Below are positions 40,401 to 47,427 of a stretch of 64,000 bases of DNA, piece after piece (position 1 is the stretch's first letter; each line of letters opens with the position of its first letter). The notes under the pieces were generated by a model. It made no database searches. It saw nothing but the letters and a program-made list of their open reading frames with translations, and was not told where the DNA came from. The DNA lies in the NCBI RefSeq assembly GCF_037392515.1, contig NC_090281.1, forward strand, positions 55,964,753-56,028,752, in the 5' to 3' direction. A program made the position numbers and the translations under genes. The DNA is from Haliotis asinina. Lineage: Eukaryota > Mollusca > Gastropoda > Lepetellida > Haliotidae.

Positions 40401-41055
40401 AATTCGGAAAGACTTCCGCCTGTATCCCCACTTAAATTCAGTTTTAGTCAAATCATATCACCTGAATGTATATTTCTCATCTGAAAACACTGAGTTATAG
40501 GTAAGACTTTCACCCCACAAAATTTTTACAAAGAGTAAACATTGCTTCGAGTGGCATTTGAATTCTTCCTGTGTGTTCTGATACAATCAACGAAACGTGT
40601 TAACATGGTTAAAACTCGGTAGGAGTTCCGCCAGTACCCCCAGCCTGAAATGTATCATTTCGAGGAGTTTGGGTTAAGGGGTGTTAATCATAGGCATAGA
40701 AACATGAATGGGGTGTAGGGGAGGACGGAAATCTTTCGAACGTAACTTTAGACAATAATCAGCTGAATCGCAATACCACTGTACAGTGCCAGTTTCAATG
40801 TACTGTTACATAACTTCTATAAGTGTGACATGGAAATCCGTTAATGTCAGTGGTGATAATGTGTGTAAAATCTTAACTCACATCAACGACTTGTCTCTCC
40901 CCTTCGTGTGGGCGTGGCAGATTTACATCGGCATCAACAAAGTCTTCACGTGCGCTGTTGCTCCCAAACAGATAACGAAGTGTGAATGGTCCGACCAGGA
41001 AAAAAATCGTTCCTCCCAGAATGTATTTGATCAACGTGATAGTATTTCGTCTCAT
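16316..41055 (-). CDS. GALNT10: Polypeptide N-acetylgalactosaminyltransferase, GALNT10-like, complete 12-exon gene
   Basis: This Golgi type II membrane enzyme transfers GalNAc from UDP-GalNAc to Ser/Thr and so takes part in mucin-type O-glycosylation; members closest to GALNT10 often prefer already glycosylated peptides. Coding exons in order are 41055-40882, 26364-26292, 23972-23828, 23282-23116, 22823-22635, 22397-22220, 21436-21319, 20772-20662, 19958-19737, 17938-17828, 16891-16748 and 16486-16316. They sum to 1803 bp, or 600 aa plus stop, close to human GALNT10 at about 600. Every intron is GT-AG and all phases agree. Domains: signal anchor at about 8-30, stem to about 130, GT-A domain at about 131-390 with DSH at 235-237 and WGGE at 338-341, metal-ligand His366, and ricin-type lectin domain from about 460. 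Assignment to the GALNT10 subgroup rests on recognised sequence similarity, e.g. [26 protein letters not shown] and [11 protein letters not shown]. The first intron is 14.5 kb. Confidence 0.93.
16440..16625 (-). repeat. Tandem triplication (61-62 bp) of the GALNT10-like exon 12 acceptor and its first codons
   Basis: Three units align with starts (first exonic base) at 16486, 16547 and 16609. Each has GGCACATC or GACACATC followed by a variant of AGATCTACCACCCTG. The middle unit keeps a usable acceptor (ctgttgcag), but the spacing of 61 bp is not a multiple of three. Splicing there would read through the intended exon in another frame and truncate the lectin domain. The third unit has lost the AG. 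Confidence 0.85.
16748..16891 (-). CDS. GALNT10: GALNT10-like exon 11: lectin beta repeat
   Basis: Encodes residues 497-544. [18 protein letters not shown] and [17 protein letters not shown] match the second lectin repeat of GALNT10-type enzymes. Phase 0 at both ends. Confidence 0.94.
16892..17827. other. GALNT10-like intron 10
   Basis: Contains three diverged ~75-bp direct repeats at about 16985-17060, 17065-17135 and 17140-17210, built around ctagttcaggtctgaaccag, 'accataagtg...cagt' and gaaatgtcag. No exon in it. Confidence 0.55.
17828..17938 (-). CDS. GALNT10: GALNT10-like exon 10: lectin alpha repeat
   Basis: Encodes residues 460-496. The first ricin-type repeat contains NYCVDT, the CLD-like position of the alpha unit, and NLEPCIK. 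The donor ACAG/gtgctt is a weaker GT site than the others. Phase 0 at both ends. Confidence 0.92.
18389..18600 (+). mobile_element. SINE-like repeat copy (family A), internally deleted
   Basis: Begins with cccatgaaggtccggggaag and ends with gaatattgctgggtgcggcg and a CTCACTC tail. Relative to the copy at 11848 it lacks about 60 bp after the first 25 bases. It lies in intron 9 of the GALNT10-like gene. Confidence 0.8.
19737..19958 (-). CDS. GALNT10: GALNT10-like exon 9: C-terminal catalytic region and linker
   Basis: Encodes residues 386-459. [20 protein letters not shown] and [17 protein letters not shown] are conserved; the [11 protein letters not shown] stretch is the linker to the lectin domain. 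The acceptor is ctgtgtag/AACTAC and the donor GGAGAG/gtagga (phase 0). Confidence 0.97.
20225..20325 (-). mobile_element. SINE family B fragment
   Basis: The fragment gggcttcacacattgtacac, then 'gaacacaggtcttagcatgaagg' and cacttggcttccct corresponds to the head half of family B copies (compare 15720-15790). It sits in intron 8 of the GALNT10-like gene. Confidence 0.5.
20662..20772 (-). CDS. GALNT10: GALNT10-like exon 8: end of catalytic core
   Basis: Encodes residues 349-385. IWQCGGQ, then [11 protein letters not shown]; His366 corresponds to the third metal ligand. The following loop, [12 protein letters not shown], covers the region of the flexible catalytic lid in solved family members. 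Phase 0 at both ends. Confidence 0.95.
21319..21436 (-). CDS. GALNT10: GALNT10-like exon 7: Gal/GalNAc-T motif
   Basis: Encodes residues 309-348. [20 protein letters not shown] and [18 protein letters not shown] form the Gal/GalNAc-T motif; W338, G339, G340 and E341 contribute to acceptor and donor binding and catalysis in this family. The donor is TTCAAA/gtgagt (phase 0). Confidence 0.97.
22220..22397 (-). CDS. GALNT10: GALNT10-like exon 6: central catalytic domain
   Basis: Encodes residues 250-308 and two bases of Lys309. [20 protein letters not shown] and [18 protein letters not shown] match the conserved middle of the GT27 catalytic domain. The donor lies inside the codon: TTCAA/gtatgt (phase 2). 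Confidence 0.97.
22635..22823 (-). CDS. GALNT10: GALNT10-like exon 5: DxH metal-binding motif
   Basis: Encodes residues 187-249 plus one base. [13 protein letters not shown] and [17 protein letters not shown] are present; D235 and H237 form the DxH motif that binds Mn2+. The residue two after this His is usually Glu and the one directly after it Cys or Ile; here it is Val238 then Glu239, a conservative variant. Phase 1 at both ends. Confidence 0.97.
23116..23282 (-). CDS. GALNT10: GALNT10-like exon 4: start of GT-A fold
   Basis: Encodes residues 132-186 plus one base. [19 protein letters not shown] and EVILVDDFS form the first Rossmann-like nucleotide-binding strands (UDP-GalNAc binding) of family GT27. 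The donor is AAGG/gtaggt (phase 1). Confidence 0.97.
23492..23660 (-). mobile_element. tRNA-derived SINE copy (family B), diverged
   Basis: In intron 3 of the GALNT10-like gene. The body shows ttggcaatattccagcaatt and the head caagcaaatactataaccat then ctggctacctc, matching family B in reverse. Confidence 0.65.
23828..23972 (-). CDS. GALNT10: GALNT10-like exon 3: entry to catalytic domain
   Basis: Encodes residues 83-131 (split Gly83 and Asp131). [23 protein letters not shown] and DIRHPD are hallmark sequence just before the catalytic fold in GalNAc-transferases. The acceptor is tttgtcag/GTCC and the donor CCAGA/gtaagt (phase 2). Confidence 0.95.
23973..25479. other. GALNT10-like intron 2, unique part
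   Basis: No exon seen. Includes a short AT-rich stretch and two partly duplicated phrases around 24490-24580 (tgcacaaaat...gacc). The frames here are isolated and lack recognisable motifs. Confidence 0.4.
25480..26281. repeat. 21-bp minisatellite in GALNT10-like intron 2
   Basis: About 38 imperfect units of the form aacactggttggtgaatgtgg fill 800 bp and end only 10 bp before exon 2's donor site. A higher-order duplication is visible: the blocks at about 25565-25680 and 25745-25850 are nearly identical. The 21-bp unit is a multiple of three, so long frames run through both strands (repeated FHIHQPV and WLVNVEH); these are not genes. Confidence 0.92.
26292..26364 (-). CDS. GALNT10: GALNT10-like exon 2: stem region
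   Basis: Encodes residues 59-82 plus the first base of Gly83. The acceptor is ttttttcag/TCGGG and the donor AAAGG/gtgggt (phase 1). The protein contains [12 protein letters not shown], matching the short conserved DWHD stem motif of this subgroup. It lies beside the 21-bp minisatellite that fills much of intron 2. Confidence 0.88.
27411..27580 (-). mobile_element. SINE-like repeat copy (family A), diverged
   Basis: Contains cagtcatattccagccatat, then 'caagtctggaccagacag', 'gtgatcatgaatatcaatctgc' and ccaacaagtcagcaagtctg, the family A order in reverse. Confidence 0.7.
28138..28302 (+). mobile_element. tRNA-derived SINE, clearest copy of family B
   Basis: The head has a good A box, tagcctagtgg, at about 28150 and a B box, gggtttgattcct, at about 28191, the spacing expected for an internal RNA polymerase III promoter. 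The body (ccatgatatttctagaatat) leads to a CACACTCACTC tail. The head therefore derives from a tRNA gene; which tRNA is not clear. Confidence 0.85.
29045..29215 (+). mobile_element. tRNA-derived SINE copy (family B)
   Basis: ggtagcctagtgtctcaaag (A box), gggtttgattctccacatgg (B box), then tgatcttgctggaatattac and a decayed taactcattcac tail. Confidence 0.8.
29216..29761. other. Unique intronic sequence
   Basis: No exon or element supported. Confidence 0.4.
29762..29955. repeat. 33-bp minisatellite, left block
   Basis: Units of about 33 bp built from gaataaggaggatagtggtg and atgatatcaaca. The same array resumes at 31874, so the two blocks were probably one array before the intervening 1.9 kb was inserted. 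Confidence 0.85.
29956..31873. mobile_element. 1.9-kb segment with short terminal inverted repeats inside a minisatellite; probable DNA transposon
   Basis: The segment starts CAGGGATAAACCTGG and, read from the other end, CAGGGATTGACTTGG: 7 perfect terminal bases and 12 of 15 overall or fewer. It is flanked by tagtgg at 29950-29955 and 31874-31879, but tagtgg is part of the array unit, so the duplication is not independent proof. CAGGG ends would suit hAT-like elements, which make 8-bp duplications; only 6 bp agree here. No transposase frame is recognisable, so if it is an element it is non-autonomous or decayed. Confidence 0.55.
31874..32060. repeat. 33-bp minisatellite, right block
   Basis: Continuation of the array at 29762-29955, with the 33-bp period measured between 31891 and 31924. 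Confidence 0.85.
32061..34347. other. Intronic sequence without supported gene
   Basis: No exon recognised. A segment at 32739-32895 is homologous to 45883-46030 (separate entry). Confidence 0.4.
32739..32895 (-). repeat. Dispersed repeat copy related to 45883-46211
   Basis: Aligns over about 150 bp with 45886-46030: shared agtccctgaaccacat / agtccgcgaaccacat, caagtcctctttgcac / caagccctctctgcaa, and gtctagatttcc. The minus-strand frame here is broken by stops, whereas the copy at 45876-46211 is open. Confidence 0.6.
34348..34607. repeat. ~51-56-bp tandem repeat
   Basis: Five units of ttccagaactcgcactgcag followed by actcagtttgatatggtgaa and a variable spacer. The first two unit starts are 51 bp apart; later units carry a small insertion. 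Confidence 0.85.
34718..35051. repeat. 32-bp minisatellite
   Basis: About ten nearly identical units of aactattgtgacagtgatag plus tttactgcaacc. High identity between units suggests recent amplification. Period and uniformity superficially recall a CRISPR array, but there are no unique spacers. Confidence 0.92.
35052..36302. other. Intronic sequence without supported gene
   Basis: A 96-codon frame at 35526-35816 has no recognisable motif and no splice support. Nothing else noted. Confidence 0.4.
36303..36432. repeat. 16-bp minisatellite with two unit types
   Basis: Units gccaccaaggacaact are followed by variants gccatctaggacaatt, seven or eight copies in total. Confidence 0.85.
36623..36783. 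repeat. Near-perfect long hairpin (59-bp arms)
   Basis: The arms at 36623-36681 and 36725-36783 are inverted copies with one difference in 59 (c versus t at arm position 16). The loop of 43 bases extends the pairing with an 11-bp arm pair (catttggaacc and ggtttcaaatg) with one mismatch. No target duplication is obvious and there is no coding content. It is most simply a palindromic MITE or the core of a larger foldback element; a transcript would form a long double-stranded RNA. Confidence 0.85.
36784..38321. other. Intronic sequence without supported gene
   Basis: Contains several TGACGTCA-like palindromes around 36920-36970. A 141-codon frame at 37427-37852 has no homologue I recognise and low-complexity ends; not annotated as a gene. 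Confidence 0.4.
38322..38615 (+). mobile_element. Truncated LINE 3' UTR copy
   Basis: Matches 3687-3975 of the LINE at the left of the window, sharing gtaagtccccatgg, ctagtatggtgatct, ccttcagttgttggc and tggctgaaa-attg, and ending in a decayed ctcaataactcaatc tail. Only the last ~295 bp are present, as expected of a 5'-truncated insertion. Confidence 0.85.
38616..39955. other. Intronic sequence without supported gene
   Basis: A short family A-like fragment (aagtctgggccagacaatca) is visible near 39332. Nothing else supported. Confidence 0.4.
39956..40102 (-). mobile_element. SINE-like repeat copy (family A), diverged
   Basis: Contains gccatattccagctacatga, then 'cctggaccagacaatcat' and gtatcaaccaagtcagccaa in family A reverse order. 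Confidence 0.7.
40882..41055 (-). CDS. GALNT10: GALNT10-like exon 1: cytosolic tail, signal anchor, start of stem
   Basis: Encodes residues 1-58. The start at 41055 gives a basic MRR tail followed directly by a hydrophobic segment at about residues 8-30, the expected type II anchor. The frame stays open upstream to a Met at 41181, but starting there would put 42 polar residues before the anchor, so 41055 is preferred. The donor reads GTTGAT/gtgagt (phase 0). No similarity is claimed for this exon alone; it is supported by topology, phase match to exon 2 and position. In-frame continuation into exon 2 is seamless. Confidence 0.8.
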
Positions 41056-42551
41056 CGTTGTAAACGACAAGTGTTGTCTCGTCCTAATCTGCAGACGCTG
41101 AAGACTTGCAACGTGGCCAGTACTAGTTACACTGTCGAACAAAGTTTGCCCGAGGGAGCCAGTGACTGTCACACAGGACAAGAACAGATTCTCTAAAGCA
41201 ATGCCTGTTCGATCGACTGAACTGGTGCACCCGTCAAACTATCCTGCAATCACTCAAAAAAATCATCAAATTTGTTATGACTGAGAACACGATTTGTACT
41301 TTCAGGATAAACATTCACGTGATAGTGATCAAACTTTGTTGTTGGTGAGAGCACGTTAGGAAGGTGCTCGCCATATTGTTTACTCTCAGCGCCTCGGTTT
41401 GACACAAATCTGGGAGACTTCGTTTGATCGTGCCGCGCCTAGACTTGCCACGGCCCCCAAAGTTATTTGCGCCAAAGCGTTTGAACAGTTGTGGCAGCTG
41501 ACTGGACTGAACAGATCAAAGTGTTCATTATCATGGAAACATTGATAAGAACTAAATGTGTGTGTTAAATACAATATCATCCTTGATATCAGAGACCCGG
41601 AGTGTTCCTTTTTCGTTCACACACTACCGTGGTTTTCCGAAAGCAAAAGCTGATTTTTTTAAGCTCTTGATTTCTATTTAATTCCAAAGTGTGTCCGATG
41701 TGTCCAACTTTCTGGTATTGCTTCGAATGGAGAAACGGTGGCTATAACGGATCTGAACTGTCGACACCGAGGGAACCTCGGATACAATCTAGGGTTGGAA
41801 GAGGGTGGCATGGATGTAAACGATGATGAGGAAAGCGACGTTGATGACGAATATCCTTTCAGTAAAACTGATTTGTTTGTTTGACGTGTTAGAAACCCCA
41901 CTGATGATGGCGCAAGCGATGTCGAGTGCGATGGACTGACTCGTCTCAACCAGCGACCATATATTATATGGTCTCAGTTTGACCCCATAGTTCTCATGAC
42001 CAATTTTTAAACATTTCAAAGTTTACAAGAGTTATATTAGGGTTCGTATGCGTTATGATTCATTGTATAGTCATTGCAATATACGTGGAAGTAATATCAA
42101 AAGATTCCCTTCACTTATTGTCTTATTATTTTTTATTCCTTTTGATTGGAACTTTTAACAATTTCAGAGTAAAAGCCCAAGTTTACGAATCAAAGTTTAC
42201 TTGTCAAAAAACATATTTTCCGTATAGAAACCCTGGGCTTGCTTTAAGAAAACCCCGGTAAATAAATAAATATTGTGATAAGATTAAAGGTATTGCGATC
42301 CGGTCAGTAAGCAAGTATAATTTAGGTACATGGAAAAGTAAGTCAGTCATTCAAGCGGTAAATGATTATCTTATTCATATACGCACAATATCTCAGTTTC
42401 GATGACGTACAGATAGTGTGAAAATCACATTCACGAATGACTGATTGTGCCAAATCAGTATTAATGATGGCCTCGAGCTGGCCAAGCTGAAATCAACGAA
42501 ATGAGCCAACGAGATGAAATCAACGAGATTTTGATCATCGTTAGAATTGTA
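41056..42551. other. Upstream region of the GALNT10-like gene
   Basis: Expected to hold the 5' UTR and promoter of the minus-strand gene. On that strand a short upstream frame starts ATGGCGAGCACC near 41370 and stops after 19 codons. The surrounding aatatggcgag resembles a YY1 site, which is common near metazoan start sites. This is weak evidence only; no TATA box is claimed. Confidence 0.3.
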
Positions 42552-43180
42552 TTAAATTCAGTCTCAGTAAACTTAGTCCCAGTGTTAATCGTTACACTCC
42601 ACCACTGAGTCTAACAAACTCAAGTAGAAGGTCGCGCCAGGTAACCTTTGAACAACCTATGACCGTCCAATCAAACGCGAGACGGTCAAATAGATTTAAC
42701 CAATCAGACAATCAGCTACTACTTAAGGATCGGAGGGACTTACAAAATATTCAGGTTACTGACACCGATCTCTCCACAATCAAAATTCCGCATATAACAC
42801 AGTTATATGACCTGTAGTATATACACTTTGAAGGTTCTGTTGACATGGTTACCATAAGCTAATATTTCCGCAAGATGACAGCCTTGAATATTGCCAAAAC
42901 ACTATTTTCAGCGTTTGTTTACTCAACGTTGTCATGGTTGTAGCGTGCGTCGTCCGCCTCACCCGGAAGCGAGCATACGCTAAATAGCATTCCGAATCGT
43001 TCGAGTACGAACCTTTTCTGATACCTTTTCAAAGGGTATGTGCGAGTGTCCACTTTAGCGATTTGGTCAGCTGTGCTCTGATTGGTCAATCTCAAAGGTT
43101 ACCTCCCATACGGTTTTGTTAGACTCAGTAGTGGAGTGTAACGAAATGTACTGAGGCTAAGTTTACTTAGACAGTTTTAA
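42552..43180. mobile_element. TTAA-flanked non-autonomous DNA transposon with ~100-bp terminal inverted repeats
   Basis: Both ends read inward as AGTAAACTTAG, CAGT, GTTACACTCCAC, CTGAGTCTAACAAA, then GGTAACCTTTGA and a CCAATCA block. TTAA is present at 42552-42555 and 43177-43180. TTAA target sites are used by piggyBac and Kolobok elements; which applies cannot be decided without a transposase. A third end of the same family enters the window at 63857. Confidence 0.75.
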
Positions 43181-43297
43181 ATTTTAAATCTGAAACAATA
43201 CCGAAGCTAATTATGTTTTTAGTTTTATTTCTTGCTGTTTTTGCTGAGAGTTTATTTATTTATGTTGAAATATATGGGTTGGGATCATCTCAGTCTT

Positions 43298-43301
<4 letters not shown>

Positions 43302-43373
<72 letters not shown>
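43302..43373. repeat. (GT)n microsatellite, about 36 units
   Basis: Uninterrupted GT run of about 70 bp. It lies between the TTAA-flanked element and the Tc1-like element. Confidence 0.95.
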
Positions 43374-43376
<3 letters not shown>

Positions 43377-43470
43377 GTCTTTGTTTGTTTCGTTGGGTTT
43401 ATTCTTATTAATTTAGTATTTAAATAGTATTTCTTTTTATTGGGGGCTGCGATAGAGGGGTGTTAATATA

Positions 43471-44396
43471 CTACCGACAAGAAATAAGGGAACTAATGAA
43501 ATAATAGCGAATTTGAAACTGCTTTAAATATCCACTAAATCAATTTCAGGCGTCAAGTTCAATATCTGGTGTGTCCACCATGTTGGGCAACACATTCACG
43601 GCACCTTGATGGCATGCTGTTAATCAATTTCCGGATGGTTGCCCGTGGTATTGCCCGCCATTCCTCATGGAGAGCTGCACCAAGCTGGGCCAGGTTGGCG
43701 GGTCCTGGGTCCCTGGCGTACACCCTTCGACCAAGAACGTCCCAGAGATGTTCAATTGGGGACAGGTCTGGGGACTTAGAGGGCCAGTGGTGAGCTGAAA
43801 GGGTGACACCCTTTAAAGGCCGTCTTGCTTTCAGACGAGCTTGATAGAGTCGGTTTTTAACGGTTGAAGTTGGAATGCGTCTTCCAGTGAGTGTGCGGAA
43901 TTCTCTATTGATGGCAGGGGCCGATTTAAACCTATCGCGTAGAGCAATTAACGTAATGAGACGATCCTGTCGTGGTGTCGTTGATTTTGGTCTACCACGC
44001 CCAGGTCTCGTTGCAACCCCACCCGTTTGACGGTACTTATCCCACAGGCGTGAAATTACAATTTTTGATTTACCCATATGCCGGGCAACTTCACATAATG
44101 ATGTCCCCCACTCTATCATCCCCACAATTCTCCATTTTGTTGCTTCACCGAGATACTGCCTCGGAGGCATTTCTGTCAGTAAGTGTCAATCGCTATTGCA
44201 TTAGTGATTGCGACTTCTCCAGTACATTTACAGGAGTTAACTTCTGTATGCACGTGTAGCACGTGCTGGGCATGCATTATGCGAAATTCCATTGTCATTG
44301 GATGTTGCGTTTGGGAGATACGCCACGATAACTGACCCTGTCACAGTCAAAGTCATCTACATTCAATTTCTTGGTTCCCTTATTTTCTGTCGGTAG
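43471..44396 (-). mobile_element. Tc1-like transposon with internal deletion
   Basis: The terminal inverted repeats read CTACCGACAAGAAATAAGGG (left) and CTACCGACAGAAAATAAGGG (right, reverse strand), continuing with GAAC. TA dinucleotides flank both ends, as expected for Tc1/mariner insertion. Total length about 926 bp versus about 1.3 kb for a full element, because part of the transposase gene is missing. Confidence 0.85.
43559..44170 (-). pseudogene. Tc1-like transposase, catalytic centre deleted in frame
   Basis: The 203-codon frame is unbroken. Residues 1-115 form the paired-type HTH DNA-binding region with the GRGRPK linker at 57-62. At about residue 127 (SAHH) the sequence jumps to HWPSKSPDLSPIEHLWDVLG, which in complete relatives lies near the third catalytic acid. 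Both catalytic Asp residues are therefore lost, while E140 remains. The product could bind its terminal repeats but not cut DNA. Such truncated proteins can in principle compete with active transposase; that is inference. Confidence 0.88.
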
Positions 44397-44691
44397 TATA
44401 TTTGTATTGTTATTAGGCAGTGGGCGTCGTGATAGTCGTACTATCAAAATATGAGCCGCGAGCGAGGTGAACGTGATATAACAATATGAACGTTTGCGTT
44501 CATCTCACGAGTTTCAGTCTCGTGGGGCAGACACCTACTCACCTCGTAAATCCCGTATGACTCTTCACTTCTGTCATATTTACTCTTTATATCCTTATCT
44601 GAGCGGAATAAAGTTCACATAGAACAGATCTTGTGTTGCCACTTTCAACGTGGATGCAGATGAGGCTACAGTCGAAATAAAGGGAGGGTGA

Positions 44692-44948
44692 GTGAGTTTA
44701 GTTTTATGCCGCGCCCAGCAATGTTCCGGCTATAAGGCGACGGTCTGTAAATAATCGAGACAGGACAAGACAATCCAGTGATTAACATCATGTGCATCGA
44801 TCTGCGCAACTGGGAACCAATGACGTGTCAACCAAGTCATCGAGCCTGACCAACCGATCCCCTTAGTCGCCTCTTACGACAAGCTTAGTCGCCTTTTAGG
44901 ACAGGGATGGGTTGCTGGAGGCCTACTCTACCCTGGACCTTCACGGAT
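44692..44948 (-). mobile_element. SINE-like repeat, near full-length copy of family A
   Basis: GTGAGTGAGTTTAG tail at the left, then cgcgcccagcaatgttccgg, a gtctgtaaataatcgag block, atcgatctgcgcaactggga, gtcaaccaagtcatcgagcc and the cctggaccttcacgg end. Confidence 0.85.
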
Positions 44949-45565
44949 CATAAAGGGAGAGTGTGGACTTGCCTTTCGTCGCACCTGTCTATTCAATTAT
45001 CAAGGCTGGGGACACCAGATAAGGACTCAACATTTACTCGTATGGAAAATCGTTCCCCCTACCCCTTTTTCAAAATTGCTATTTAGATATATTTTGTTGT
45101 TGTTGTTGCTGCTGCTGCTGTTGATAATGATGATAAAACGGCTGATTCATCAACTTCCCAGCAGCATGGGTGGTTGTAACAATCCAGGCCTGTACACGAC
45201 AACCATGTGATTGGTACCAAGGCAACCTATGTTTGCACGATTTCATTTAGAAAGAACGTGTAGCCCGAAGTATACCTACGCCACCTGTCCAGGTGATTGG
45301 GATACAGTGACGTGCGTCAACCAATTCACCTTACCATCTTACCACGTTATCTTGTAGCAAGCATGGGTTGCCAAGCACACCTGGAAACTTGACAGATATG
45401 ATTTGCCCCATTCATATAAAACGAATATGTTTAGAGAGACTGCACGAAGATATGTAATTATGTTTCTTCTTCGTTGACACAAACTGTTTTGATGTGGACA
45501 TCCAGCATGTCCGGCGGACAGGAAAGAGAGCGAGGATTTAGGATCCGCCTAAGAGAGTGTCTGTG
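44949..45565. other. Gene-free region
   Basis: Includes a (TTG)n(CTG)n trinucleotide run at about 45094-45124 and a diverged family A-like segment near 45290-45375 (acgtgcgtcaaccaattcac). No exon. Confidence 0.5.
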
Positions 45566-45690
45566 CCAGTGAGTGAGTGAGTGAGTGAGGTTTCATGCAG
45601 TATTCCACCAGTATCACTCCTGGGGACGCCAGAAACATTGTACCCATGTGGAGAATCGAACCCGGGTCTTCGGCGTGACGGTGTGAGTCC
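45566..45690 (-). mobile_element. tRNA-derived SINE copy (family B), truncated
   Basis: GAGT repeats at the left, body ccaccagtatcactcctggg, and B-box region gagaatcgaacccgggtctt on the reverse strand. Confidence 0.75.
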
Positions 45691-45875
45691 GAATGTCAGA
45701 TGGACAGACTTGACCAAGAAATACAAGAATGGAGACAGTATAATCCCTAATGCAACACTTTTTACATATGACCACCTTCTAAATTATATTGTGTAGACAT
45801 ATTAATGATGTCTGTAAATATTTACTTCAGGATTTGGTGTCCTTTATCTGATGTTATTAGCGACCCTAGTCTTTC

Positions 45876-46211
45876 TCACAGTCCGCGAACCACATCGTTT
45901 ACCATACTGTCAAGCCCTCTCTGCAATGCTAACACCCAAACGCAGGCACGTCTAGATTTCCCAGATCCAGATTCCTGAATCTCCCAACTCACTCGGGTAT
46001 GTTTGGTATTATCGAAATTATATATATTCAGGGACTTAGCGTTAGTCTTTATCGATCCACGCAAACGCCCAAGTTTATGACCCTCATCCATAACAAGAAT
46101 ATCTATTTGGGGGAAAGGGGCGTCTGCTCGCTCGATCACCGACCGCGTCATAACGCAAATGTTGAAATGTGTTACTTGTTGTTTCCGCGCCTGGCGCAAT
46201 ATGGTATTCAT
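45876..46211 (-). other. 111-codon open frame in a dispersed repeat, function unknown
   Basis: The frame encodes a protein with HFNICVMTRSVIERADAPFP, DILVMDEGHKLGRL and WEIQESGSGKSRRA. VMDEGHKLGRL is reminiscent of a DExH helicase motif II, but with only one such motif and no Walker A this is not a secure call. A related but broken copy at 32739-32895 shows the sequence is repetitive. It may be a fragment of a mobile element gene. I do not recognise the family. Confidence 0.4.
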
Positions 46212-46334
46212 GTTGAATTGTGGGGTGTTAGATCAGTGGGCCAGCACAGACATTAATCCGAACTAGTTCAACGTACACAGTACAGCAACACGAACGTCGT
46301 TTCATTAGAGCAATAAACTTGAAGCCAACGTTGT

Positions 46335-46590
46335 GAGTTCAGTTTACACCGCTTTTAACAATATTCCAACAATATCACGGTAGGGAGGACACCAGGAATG
46401 AGTGTCACGCACTGTACCCATGTTATGAACAGAACCCTGGTCTCCGGCGTGACACCGACCCCTGCCATCTCTTGCGTTATATGTGACTGCTGAATGTCAC
46501 GCTGTCGTGTGATCAGAGTCACTGGTGTGTTATTGTTCAGACTTTGGCCTGACGAACGAAAGCTTTAACCATTAAGCTATCCCTCATTTC
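46335..46590 (-). mobile_element. tRNA-derived SINE copy (family B), interrupted
   Basis: Body ttaacaatattccaacaata and tgtacccatgttatgaacag to a head at about 46545-46590 (gaaagctttaaccattaagc). About 75 bp of other sequence separates body and head. Confidence 0.6.
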
Positions 46591-47427
46591 ACCTATCACA
46601 CGTACATTGTGAGAAACCCGGATAGTCGAGTCTGAGACAGAGAATCCAGTGATCAACAGCATGATCGTCTATCGACGAAACTGGGATGCGCTGTCCAAAT
46701 TCATCAGTGGAGATTTTGTCACAGTTAATCGTTCATCTGTTCTTCAACGCGTGATGAATTCGAACAGCTTCAGAGACACGTTGAGTGGACATGATTACGG
46801 ACGTTAACGTGCACGTTTTGAGCCGTTTTCAGTTGTTTTAGTTTTCTCGTAGAAGGAGGAATTATGAATATTCATGATACACATAATTAGTTGATGGGCA
46901 GGTGGGTGTGGTGGTGGTGACGAAAGCGTCACGTCAGAGACCCGCACAATGTTTGGAGTCCCTTTTTCATGACCCTATCGTGGTATTGCTGGATTGTTGC
47001 TAAAAGCGGCGTTAAACGAAACTCCCTCACTATGCTAACGAACCTACAGGAGTTACCGTCAACTTAACTCTGCGACTGCCTTACATTGGTGTTAAATTCA
47101 AAGGGTTACAATCGTTCTATTATTACGACTGTCGTAAGTCTATATAAGTTATGATTGATTTCTAGTTCAGGGACCAGGTAGTTAGTTTCCCAGATGAATA
47201 TTCCTTCACGGCCTAATGTAGCACTGACTCGACTTACCCACGACCGATATTCACTGTTATTGATCTGAACAGAAGACTTGGTCTTAACGTTAGATACACA
47301 TATGCCGTTTGGATGTAGCAATGTTAACCATGGGGAAGGGTTAAAAAATTACAACATAAATATATTATCATACTGACTCCATGACAGCAGAAGCCCTGCA
47401 AAAGTGCACCATTCGTGAAGGCCTTGC
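46591..47427. other. Gene-free region
   Basis: Contains a SINE tail fragment at about 46965-47035 (ctatcgtggtattgctggat, then 'aaaagcggcgttaaacgaaactc'). No exon. Confidence 0.45.

Larger units (their letters stand above)
26365..40881 (-). other. GALNT10-like intron 1 (14.5 kb)
   Basis: The intron between the signal-anchor exon and the stem exon. It holds SINE copies, five minisatellite arrays, a 1.9-kb inserted segment, a near-perfect hairpin and a LINE tail, listed separately. I found no coding exon of GALNT10 type or other recognised family in it. Confidence 0.75.

Noticed and set aside
41056..41181. 42-residue N-terminal extension of the GALNT10-like protein
   Set aside because: Type II GalNAc-transferases have a short cytosolic tail directly before the anchor; the ATG at 41055 fits this better.
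41687..41891. Plus-strand frame with an acidic stretch (NDDEESDVDDEYPF)
   Set aside because: Has a weak acceptor-like sequence before it but no upstream exon or similarity; the opposite strand is equally open.
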